40,229 bases of DNA from an uncultured Lachnospiraceae bacterium (GTDB lineage Bacteria > Bacillota > Clostridia > Lachnospirales > Lachnospiraceae). This document shows positions 33,918 through 40,229 of this stretch, piece by piece; within the stretch, counting starts at the first letter, position 1; each line of letters starts with the position of its first letter. The position numbers were made by a program, and so were the translations under genes. The notes under the pieces are model-generated. The model ran no database searches and was not told where the DNA came from. It saw only the letters and a list, made by a program, of their open reading frames with translations. The stretch is from positions 1 through 40,229 of the forward strand of contig CAJTWA010000041.1 of the NCBI GenBank assembly GCA_910580195.1, in the 5' to 3' direction.

Positions 33918-34964
33918 ATGAAAAAATTAGTGTTGTGCACGCAGATTCCAGAAAAAAGGCTGGAAGAAATCAAAAAATACTGCGACGTTACAATTGCCGG
34001 GGAATTAAAACATGGGAAAGGCAAAGTAACGGAGGAAATGGTCCGCGAAGAATGTAAGGGCTATGAAATTGTAGTGCTGGGGGATGAAAATGCAGGTGCA
34101 GATACCTTAAAAGAGTGGATTGGCTCCGGCATGAAGTTTATTGGCGTGGCAAAAGGGACCCCGGTGACAGTGGACAATGAAACACTGAAACAGGCAGGCA
34201 TCCCCCTGTCCTACACCCCGGGGCGGAACCGGGTGGCGGTAGCAGAATTCAATATCGGGCTGATGCTGGCAGTGTCCAGAAAACTTGCGCTGTCAGCTAC
34301 AGGGCTGAAGATGGGCGAGCATCTGGGGGAACCTATGGAAGATATTTATGACGTGCCGGATGTGAAGAATGTAATCTGGGGGCCCCTTGACGAAAACCAT
34401 CCTTTTACCGACTACGGGATTGGGTTTGAGCTCTATGGAAAGAAGCTGGGAATCGCTGGGTACGGCGCAATCGGCCGGGAGGTTGCAGTAAGGGCAAAAG
34501 CCTTTGGCATGGAAATTCTGGCCTACGACCCTTATATGCCGGCGGAAAAGATAGAAGCCGACGGGGCCCGTGCCGTAGATTTGGACACCATGCTGGCAGA
34601 AAGCGATATGGTAAGCCTGCACCTTCCGGTAGTTGAGTCCACGAAAGGGATTGTAAATAAAAACTGGTTTTCAAAAATGAAGCCTACGGCAATCTTAATC
34701 AATACTGCCCGTGCAGCAGTCATCGACCAGAAGGATTTTGTCGAAGCGCTCCAGAATGGCGACATCGGCGGGGCTGCCGTGGACGTCTATTGGAAAGAGC
34801 CAGTCCCGGCTAACCATCCATTGCTTTCCATGCGCAACGTTGTCTGTACGCCCCATATGGCAGGGCTCACCACAGACGTGGACAACTGGTCTGGGGAAAT
34901 GATGGCCCAGGAAGTATTGGCTTACATAAATGGGGAAGGGCAAAAGTACGTCTGGAAAAGATAG
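33918..34964 (+). CDS. D-2-hydroxyacid dehydrogenase family protein
   Basis: A 348-residue NAD-dependent enzyme. The Rossmann motif is GYGAIGREVAVRAKAFGMEILAYDPY. Catalytic residues are the arginine in INTARAAVID, the glutamate in WKEPVP and the histidine in TPHMAGLT. It is closer to phosphoglycerate-dehydrogenase-like members than to D-lactate dehydrogenase, but it lacks a C-terminal ACT or ASB domain. AGGAGG precedes ATG 33918. It probably interconverts a 2-keto acid and its 2-hydroxy acid in the same pathway as its neighbours. Confidence 0.92.
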   Translation: MKKLVLCTQIPEKRLEEIKKYCDVTIAGELKHGKGKVTEEMVREECKGYEIVVLGDENAGADTLKEWIGSGMKFIGVAKGTPVTVDNETLKQAGIPLSYTPGRNRVAVAEFNIGLMLAVSRKLALSATGLKMGEHLGEPMEDIYDVPDVKNVIWGPLDENHPFTDYGIGFELYGKKLGIAGYGAIGREVAVRAKAFGMEILAYDPYMPAEKIEADGARAVDLDTMLAESDMVSLHLPVVESTKGIVNKNWFSKMKPTAILINTARAAVIDQKDFVEALQNGDIGGAAVDVYWKEPVPANHPLLSMRNVVCTPHMAGLTTDVDNWSGEMMAQEVLAYINGEGQKYVWKR

Positions 34965-35076
34965 GGAAGGCACCCCGGTTACGGAAGATTCAAACGGATC
35001 CCGCTGGGCAGCCGCCCCAAAGGGCTATTTGGCGCAGGCTGCCGCAGGGATCCTGACAATGGAGGAAAATTAGGAA

Positions 35077-36255
35077 ATGGGAAAAGAAAGAAATAAAAAA
35101 GTGATAGCGGCCGGGCTGCTGGTTATGTCCCTGACAATGGCATGCAACAGCGCGCTTGCGCCGATTCTGGCAGAAGTAGGGAAGTTTTTCCCAGATGCAG
35201 GCGACTCGGCAATCCAGATTGTGCTGACATTAATCAACTTGACAACGCTCCCGGCCATGATGTTAGAGCCTTTGCTGGAGCCAGTCATTACGAAGAGGGA
35301 TATTGCAGTAATTGGCACTGCATTGATGCTGGTGGGCGGCCTAATGCCGCAGGCGTTAAACAGCCAGCTGTGGATGCTGTATGCAGCAAGCATAGTGATT
35401 GGCGTAGGCCTGTCTTTTGTGGTAGTTACCAGCTCTTCATTGATTTCAGATTATTTTACCGGGCTTGATAAGTCCAGGGTCATGGGTTTCCAGTCGATTT
35501 TTGTCAGCATTGGGGGCACCATCATTGCAAAAGGTTCTGGGCTCCTGACAGCCATGGCAGGCTGGAAAAGGGGATATCTAGTATTTTTAATTACACTGCC
35601 TATTATTGTCATTATCCTGCTGACAGTGCCGAAAGGGGAAACTACGCCTAAGGCTGAAAAAGGGGAATCCGCAGGGATTTCCGGCAGCATGGTCTATTTC
35701 GGCGTACTTTGCCTGATTACAGGGGTTTTTGTTGCCACCTTCAATACCAATATTGCAATGTACATTGACCGGAAAGGGATTGGGGATGCCAGCACGGCAG
35801 GGACAGTAGCCTCCATCATGCAGGTAATTGGGATTGTAGGCGGGCTGATGCTTGGCTTTGTGGTAAAGGCTTTTAAGCGGTTCACCATTGGGGCATCCAT
35901 CCTTGTGATGGCAGCCGGGACGGCAATTGTGGGAATGACGACTAGCTTCCCGATGATTTGCGTTGGCGCAGTATTAGTAGGGATTGGGTTTGCAATCCGT
36001 AACCCGGGGGCAGTTACCTTTGGGGCAAACATGGTCCCGGCAGCGCAGGCGTCTGTGGCCATTGCCATTATTTCTGCAACTTATAACGTAGGGAACTTTA
36101 TTTCCGCTTACATCGTAAACCCCATGGCAAATATGATGGGGGAGGATATTGCAAACCGTTTCCTTGTATCGGCAGCGGCCTTGGCAGTCATTGGCCTAGT
36201 AGCCTGCGTGAAAGCACCGACAACGGATGCGCAGGCATTGGACTCCCAGAATTAA
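35077..36255 (+). CDS. MFS transporter
   Basis: A 392-residue major facilitator with about 12 hydrophobic segments, for example VIAAGLLVMSLTMACNSALAPILAEVG, YAASIVIGVGLSFVVVTSSSLISDYF, GYLVFLITLPIIVIILLTVP and ASVAIAIISATYNVGNFISAYIV. ATTAGGAA precedes the ATG. It is the last gene of the aldolase operon and is followed by hairpins. It differs clearly from the MFS gene at 26421, so one may import a substrate and the other handle a product. Confidence 0.9.
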   Translation: MGKERNKKVIAAGLLVMSLTMACNSALAPILAEVGKFFPDAGDSAIQIVLTLINLTTLPAMMLEPLLEPVITKRDIAVIGTALMLVGGLMPQALNSQLWMLYAASIVIGVGLSFVVVTSSSLISDYFTGLDKSRVMGFQSIFVSIGGTIIAKGSGLLTAMAGWKRGYLVFLITLPIIVIILLTVPKGETTPKAEKGESAGISGSMVYFGVLCLITGVFVATFNTNIAMYIDRKGIGDASTAGTVASIMQVIGIVGGLMLGFVVKAFKRFTIGASILVMAAGTAIVGMTTSFPMICVGAVLVGIGFAIRNPGAVTFGANMVPAAQASVAIAIISATYNVGNFISAYIVNPMANMMGEDIANRFLVSAAALAVIGLVACVKAPTTDAQALDSQN

Positions 36256-36332
36256 GGAATCACCAGGTTCTTTATCCTTCCACGGGTTTTATAGTTGCTG
36301 TTTATAGCGTTCTGATGGAACTGGAAAGTGAG

Positions 36333-36354
36333 ACCCCGTTGCTTGCAGCGGGGT
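36333..36354 (+). terminator. Hairpin after the aldolase operon
   Basis: A 10-bp stem ACCCCGTTGC/GCAGCGGGGT with a 2-base loop and one G-U pair lies 78 bases after the MFS stop. It has no T-run, so its role as terminator is tentative. Confidence 0.5.
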
Positions 36355-36391
36355 GGTTCGCTAGGGCGCTGTAAGCAGCAAGGCATCTAAA

Positions 36392-36423
36392 AAAACCCTC
36401 CACTCTTTCGGGTGGGGGGTTTT
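36392..36423. terminator. Bidirectional intrinsic terminator between convergent genes
   Basis: A 12-bp stem (AAAACCCTCCAC, 36392-36403, with 36412-36423) ends in TTTT on the plus strand and has an A-tract on the left for the minus strand. It separates the aldolase operon from the convergent zinc dehydrogenase. Confidence 0.88.
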
Positions 36424-36440
36424 GGCAGGAGGTTTTAAGG

Positions 36441-37487
36441 TTAGGCTTCGTCCCAAGGGTGGAGCACGACTTTAATTGCCTCCCCGGTTTTTGTCAGCTG
36501 GATCCCTTCGTTGATGCGGCTTAACGGAAGGATATGGGTGATGAATTTTTCCGTCGGGAAGGAAGGGGAAATGGCAAGCTGGAACGCCCGCTTGGACTGG
36601 CTGTAGGAGGCGCCAAAATGCCCTTTCACCCAAATGTTGTTATAGTGGATTAAGTTGCAGTCAAGTTCTGTCAGGGAGCCCTTCGGGACGCCTCCGAAGA
36701 ATACTACAAGGCCTCCTTTTTTTACCATATGGATGCTTTGGGTCTGTGTGGCGTTGACTGGGGTAGCGGAGATTACTTTATCTGCGCCTTTCCCATCTGT
36801 CAGCTTTAGGATGGCTTCAATAGGGTCGGTTTCAGAACTGTTTACGGTGAGGTCTACGCCAAAGCCTTTTGCCATTTCTAGGCGGGAACTGTTGATGTCA
36901 ACCATGATGACCTTCTGGGCGCCCCGGATTTTGGCAAGCTGTGCCATAAAGCACCCAATTGGGCCAGCCCCGATGATTACCAAAGTGTCCGGGTAGCCTA
37001 CTTTTACATTTTCCAAGCAGGCAAACACAGAAGTCAGGGGCTCCCCGAGGCTTGCGGCGTCAAAAGATACGCCGTCCGGGATTTCATAGATGCCGCCGCG
37101 GCGGATTTTTTCCCCGGATACGGCTACGTATTGGGCGAACCCTCCGGTTCCTGCCAGTTTTGCAACGGCGGTGTTAGAGCAGTTTTCACTGTGCCCGCTG
37201 ATACATTCCTCACATTCCATGCAATAAGTACCCGGGAACAGGAAGAGCCTGTCGCCTGCCTTGTATTTGGTTTCCTCTGGCCCAATTTCTTCCACGAAGC
37301 CTACGATTTCATGCCCGTAGATGAAGGGGTAATTCCCTTTTCTGGAATCTGTCGTCAGGTTGCGGATGTCAGAGCCGCATAAGCCTACGGACATAATTTT
37401 TAAGATAAGCCCGTCCTTTGGGCATTCTGGCTTCGGGGTTTCCTCTACCCGGATATCGTTCGGGCCGTACATTAATGCTGCTTTCAT
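36441..37487 (-). CDS. Zinc-dependent polyol/alcohol dehydrogenase (MDR family)
   Basis: A 348-residue medium-chain dehydrogenase. Catalytic zinc residues are C37 (GLCGSD) and H59-E60 (YGHEIVG); structural zinc cysteines are C89, C92, C95 and C103 (YCMECEECISGHSENC). The NAD motif is IIGAGPIGCFMAQLAKIRGAQKVIMVD; the D at its end favours NAD+. The closest types are sorbitol/threonine dehydrogenase and galactitol-1-phosphate dehydrogenase. It is transcribed from its own strong promoter and divergent from the FGGY kinase. Likely oxidises a polyol to a ketose for the kinase. Confidence 0.93.
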   Translation of the reverse strand: MKAALMYGPNDIRVEETPKPECPKDGLILKIMSVGLCGSDIRNLTTDSRKGNYPFIYGHEIVGFVEEIGPEETKYKAGDRLFLFPGTYCMECEECISGHSENCSNTAVAKLAGTGGFAQYVAVSGEKIRRGGIYEIPDGVSFDAASLGEPLTSVFACLENVKVGYPDTLVIIGAGPIGCFMAQLAKIRGAQKVIMVDINSSRLEMAKGFGVDLTVNSSETDPIEAILKLTDGKGADKVISATPVNATQTQSIHMVKKGGLVVFFGGVPKGSLTELDCNLIHYNNIWVKGHFGASYSQSKRAFQLAISPSFPTEKFITHILPLSRINEGIQLTKTGEAIKVVLHPWDEA

Positions 37488-37525
37488 GTTAAGACAGCTC
37501 CTTTCTTATTTGGATTTACAAGTAC

Positions 37526-37554
37526 AGTATAGGAAAATGGGGGATGATTATCAA
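37526..37554 (-). promoter_or_regulatory. Promoter of the zinc dehydrogenase
   Basis: On the minus strand TTGATA (37549-37554) and TATACT (37526-37531) are 17 bases apart, about 40 bases before the start codon. Confidence 0.82.
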
Positions 37555-37588
37555 ACAGGATATTGCCACATACTAACGGAAGGAAAAT

Positions 37589-37760
37589 ATGGAATGGTAT
37601 CGTGGTTGCTGGAATTTTATGGAATGGAAAACTGGCATAGGATAGTTTTTTCCAGAATTTTATGGAAAGGAAACTGGCATAGGATAGTTTTTTCAGAATT
37701 TTACGGAAAGGAAATATGGCGTGAGGTAGGTTTTTTCCAGAATTATCAGGAAAATATGGA
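37589..37760. repeat. 42-bp degenerate tandem repeat upstream of the kinase gene
   Basis: ACTGGCATAGGATAGTTTTTT starts at 37631 and ACTGGCAT recurs at 37673; a diverged copy starts near 37715 and a weaker one near 37589, all with a 42-base period. Each holds (C)AGAATTTTA(T/C)GGAAAGGAA-like text. The period is a multiple of three, but the open frame through it has no ribosome binding site and no family features. It fills most of the 336-base divergent gap. Confidence 0.8.
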
Positions 37761-37823
37761 GTTGAGGGGAAAGGGGGATTTTATTATCGTAAGGATAAAA
37801 ATAGAAAGCAAAGGAGAAGGAAA

Positions 37824-39380
37824 ATGGCAAAAGTTGAAAATTATTTATTAGGGATGGACTGTGGCACGACGAATATCAAGGCAGTGATTCTTGGGGAAGA
37901 TGGGACGGTGGCGGCAGAAGCAAGCAGGCCAAGCAAATTTTTAAGCCCCGGGCCGAACATGCAGGAGCAGGACGCAAGGGACTGGTGGGCAAATACGGTG
38001 GATATCTTCCGTTCCCTTACCAGCCAGGCTGGCAGCGATGTGGTAAAGCGGATTCGCGGGATATCCATAAGTTCCCACACGGTGTCCATGCTCCCGGTAG
38101 ATGCAGAGGGAAACCCTGTCCGGACGGCCATGACGTATCAGGATAACCGTTCGGCGGCGGAACTCCACGCCATTGTGGCGGCGGTTGGCTTTGAGCGGTT
38201 TGTGCAAATTGTGGGAGGGCAGCCTTCGGTGGCATTCCTTCCCAATAAGATTATGTGGTTTAAAAAGAACCAACCAGAATTATTTGCGAAAACTGCATAT
38301 TTCATGCAGGCAAGCTCCTATATTAATTTCAAGCTGACAGGGATTATGTCATCCGATATCGACCAGGCCTCCAGGACCCAATGCCTGGATATCGGCGCTA
38401 TGGACTGGTCGGATGAAATCGGGGAAGTGATAGGGGTGGATTTGCATAAAATGCTCCCGCCGCTGAAGCTGGTGGATGAGATTATTGGGTTTGTGACGGA
38501 AGAGGCTGCGCAGGAAACCGGGCTGATTTCCGGGATTCCGGTTATTGCCGGCTGCAGCGACGCCATGGCTTCTATGCATGCAACGGGCATCAGCAGGCTT
38601 GGGGAGGCAGGGGAATCCTCCGGGACGACTTCGCTGGTATTTGTGGGCAGTGATACGAAAAGCGCGCCGGATGTGCCAGTAGTGACAAAGCCATGTGCCA
38701 TTGAAGGGATGCCATGGATTTTTGACGCGCCCATACAGACCAGCGGGGCAGCATTAAAATGGTTTATTGACACATTGGGGGCAGAGGAGCGCGCTTATGC
38801 TGACGCACATAATAAAAATATTTTCACTTACTTAAATGAATTGGCATTAGAATCCAGCCCGGGGGCTGGCGGGCTGTTCTTCTTCCCGTACCTTCTGGGG
38901 GAGCGGGCACCATTGTGGAATGAATATGCCCGCGGGATGTTCATAGGGATGGGAATGGACATGAAGCGCAGCGATTTGGTGCGTTCGGTCTTTGAAGGCA
39001 CGGCCTATGCCCTGCGGCATGTAATGGAAACTGTAAAAAAAGAAGGGGCGAAGGCCGATGTCCTGCGGATTTGCGGCGGCGGTGCAAAGAGCAGGGCATG
39101 GTGCCAGATAAAGGCTTCCATGCTGAAAATGCCAGTTTATATCCTTGATGAAAAATCTGGGGACGTGCCGGTTGGCGATGCGCTGATTGTGGGGCATAAG
39201 GTTGGGGTATTTTCAGACCTTTCCAAAGCGGCGGAGCGTATTGTAAAGGTAACTTCCATTGTACAGCCCGTGGACAGGTGGGTGGAGGCATATGACAAAC
39301 TGTACCCCTATTATGTGGAAATGTACCAGCATTTGGATGGGGATTTGAAGGAGCTTCGGAATACCGTAGAAAAACTGTGA
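37824..39380 (+). CDS. FGGY-family carbohydrate kinase (xylulokinase-like)
   Basis: A 518-residue sugar kinase. The N-terminal phosphate-binding motif is LGMDCGTTNIKAVILGEDG. Other motifs are MQEQDARDWW, the substrate region TAMTYQDNRS, the probable catalytic aspartate region SSDIDQASRTQCLDI, and the C-terminal ATP site LRICGGGAKSRAWCQIKASMLKMPVY. Closest types are xylulokinase and other ketose/polyol kinases. AAAGGAG precedes the ATG. With the divergent zinc dehydrogenase and the aldolase operon it completes a plausible route for a polyol. Whether it phosphorylates C1 or C5 decides if the aldolase can use its product. Confidence 0.92.
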   Translation: MAKVENYLLGMDCGTTNIKAVILGEDGTVAAEASRPSKFLSPGPNMQEQDARDWWANTVDIFRSLTSQAGSDVVKRIRGISISSHTVSMLPVDAEGNPVRTAMTYQDNRSAAELHAIVAAVGFERFVQIVGGQPSVAFLPNKIMWFKKNQPELFAKTAYFMQASSYINFKLTGIMSSDIDQASRTQCLDIGAMDWSDEIGEVIGVDLHKMLPPLKLVDEIIGFVTEEAAQETGLISGIPVIAGCSDAMASMHATGISRLGEAGESSGTTSLVFVGSDTKSAPDVPVVTKPCAIEGMPWIFDAPIQTSGAALKWFIDTLGAEERAYADAHNKNIFTYLNELALESSPGAGGLFFFPYLLGERAPLWNEYARGMFIGMGMDMKRSDLVRSVFEGTAYALRHVMETVKKEGAKADVLRICGGGAKSRAWCQIKASMLKMPVYILDEKSGDVPVGDALIVGHKVGVFSDLSKAAERIVKVTSIVQPVDRWVEAYDKLYPYYVEMYQHLDGDLKELRNTVEKL

Positions 39381-39542
39381 GCCAAACAGGAAAAAGCCTG
39401 CGGATGAGGAAAATAGGGGGCGGCTAAAAAATATTTTCCATAGGTATCGTTTGCGGAGGGTTTATCCCATATTTATCGGCTATATTGGGCAAGGGTAGCT
39501 GAATTTGGGACAAATCCTCCTTTTTTATGGAATTTATAGTTG
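39381..39542. other. Noncoding stretch after the kinase gene
   Basis: No gene, repeat or clear terminator was recognised in this part of the 790-base gap between the kinase gene and the end of the window. Confidence 0.6.
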
Positions 39543-39713
39543 CCTAGTACTCCATCCGGCTAGAAATTATACTCGTGCCCTGCCTGCTTGGCACCACCAT
39601 TGCGGCGTTAAAATTTCTAGCCGATGGGACCACATCGCCGTTGAAATTTTGCCTTGCACTGGCACGAACCATGCAAAGCACAAGTACAATTTCTAGCCAG
39701 ATGGAGTACTAGG
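39543..39713. mobile_element. MITE-like element with 26-bp terminal inverted repeats
   Basis: The 171-base unit is bounded by CCTAGTACTCCATCCGGCTA (start of the 26-base left arm, 39543-39568) and its inverted copy at 39688-39713 with one mismatch. An internal AATTTCTAGCCGATGG (from about 39612) repeats the arm once more. There is no coding capacity and no obvious target duplication. It could be a transposon-derived hairpin element or a long intergenic hairpin. Confidence 0.7.
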
Positions 39714-39803
39714 GCCTGTCTGGAAAGTTCTTTCTGCAGGATGCCCTTCCAGCCAAATGCAGCCCGGTAAGCCTTGGCCATTTAGCATAAACTTTGAGGA
39801 ACA

Positions 39804-40042
39804 AAGTGGGTAAGCCCACTTCAGCTCCCCGAACCCCTCAATCTTGAGGGGCTTGGTGTCTACACTCCGTTTCGGTCCGTCCTATACAAGTGCCACTGGC
39901 ACTTAGGACCTTTGTGCGCCGAGCACGGCCGCCTTAGCGACATAATACCCTTCGTGCGAGTGCGCATCCTGCCCGGAGGGCTTTATCTTATAGGAAAGTC
40001 ATAGACTTTAACACTTTACAGTGGCACGGTCTTTCCTATAAG
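39804..40042. other. Hairpin-rich region, possible structured RNA or IS605-type end
   Basis: Successive perfect hairpins are AAGTGGG/CCCACTT (39804-39810/39815-39821), CCCCTCAA/TTGAGGGG (39834-39841/39844-39851), AAGTGCC/GGCACTT (39888-39894/39898-39904) and CTTATAGGAAAG/CTTTCCTATAAG (39987-39998/40031-40042). The cluster resembles hairpin-rich right ends of IS200/IS605-type elements in clostridia, from general impression only. No tnpB is present. Confidence 0.5.
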
Positions 40043-40120
40043 AAAATAATAGTATGCCTTACTGATTTGTGGAAGATATCTTCCGGGCAGATTCCTGCAG
40101 GATACGGGGCACCAAACATA

Positions 40121-40148
40121 TTGTAAAATTCCCTAAATATGTTATAAT
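40121..40148 (+). promoter_or_regulatory. Promoter of the partial nuclease-like gene
   Basis: TTGTAA (40121-40126) and TATAAT (40143-40148) with a 16-base spacer lie 22 bases before the start codon. Confidence 0.7.
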
Positions 40149-40170
40149 CCAATTATACAAAGGAGTGATT

Positions 40171-40229
40171 ATGGCCGATACAAAAATCCAATGGCATCCG
40201 GGTTTCGTTGCCGCAATGGACTTAGAATT
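40171..40229 (+). CDS. PD-(D/E)XK nuclease/transposase-like protein, 5' end only
   Basis: Only 19 codons and two bases lie in the window: MADTKIQWHPGFVAAMDLE. The start DTKIQWHPGFVAAM is, from memory, the typical beginning of a protein family present in many copies in Lachnospiraceae genomes, often labelled Rpn/PD-(D/E)XK nuclease family transposase or simply hypothetical. AAAGGAG and a promoter precede it. The gene continues past the window edge, so length and active site cannot be checked. Confidence 0.75.
   Translation, partial: MADTKIQWHPGFVAAMDLE

Noticed and set aside
37360..37851. A 163-codon open frame reading through the dehydrogenase start and the 42-bp repeats
   Set aside because: It starts inside the opposite-strand dehydrogenase, has no ribosome binding site, and its C-terminal half is only the tandem repeat read in frame.
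39505..39696. Small plus-strand open frame of 63 codons
   Set aside because: It lies across the inverted-repeat element and has no ribosome binding site.

Overview
The window looks like chromosome from a Lachnospiraceae-type anaerobic clostridium. The support is a SCIFF six-cysteine peptide next to its radical SAM/SPASM maturase and a fused SecDF, strong AGGAGG-type ribosome binding sites, clostridial-type Crt, glycogen phosphorylase and MFS proteins, and roughly 50% GC. The genus cannot be fixed by reading alone. No rRNA, tRNA, CRISPR array or complete insertion sequence was seen.

Layout. 1-9.5 kb holds housekeeping and metabolic genes: an unknown protein, proC, a threonine-aldolase-like enzyme, a solitary crotonase, an AraC regulator, glycogen phosphorylase, sfsA and a lipoprotein. 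9.5-18.8 kb holds a CNNM/CBS membrane protein, a TIGR04086-type membrane protein, a VanR/VanS-like two-component system, SCIFF and its maturase, and secDF. 19-26.1 kb holds a chemotaxis receptor divergent from a four-gene efflux operon (adaptor, ATPase, second adaptor, MacB/FtsX-type permease). 26.4-39.4 kb is a catabolic island: two MFS transporters, a PRD-type regulator, class II aldolase, iron alcohol dehydrogenase, an Old Yellow Enzyme/2-enoate reductase-like flavoenzyme, a D-2-hydroxyacid dehydrogenase, a zinc polyol-type dehydrogenase and a FGGY kinase. The last 800 bases are repeat-rich and end in the start of a multicopy PD-(D/E)XK nuclease-like gene.

How the genes work together. Dehydrogenase, FGGY kinase, class II aldolase and iron alcohol dehydrogenase fit a chain polyol -> ketose -> ketose-1-phosphate -> DHAP + aldehyde -> alcohol. 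That chain is inference; the substrate is unknown. The response regulator and the efflux operon share an 11-bp-periodic direct repeat about 26-27 bases upstream of the -10, so the two-component system probably controls the efflux pump.

Most unusual. Two copies of a structured element (9673-9852 and 13035-13400) share a nested set of helices. Three short inner helices differ between copies by compensating changes and the long outer helix also stays paired, which points to an RNA or hairpin-dependent element. The second copy sits between the response regulator and its kinase and carries an extra 183-base hairpin domain. I do not recognise this element as a known RNA class. Also notable are a collagen-like Gly-X-Y tail of 20 triplets on one efflux adaptor, an inserted domain with Pro/Glu linkers in the other adaptor, and several tandem repeats that begin or end inside gene termini.
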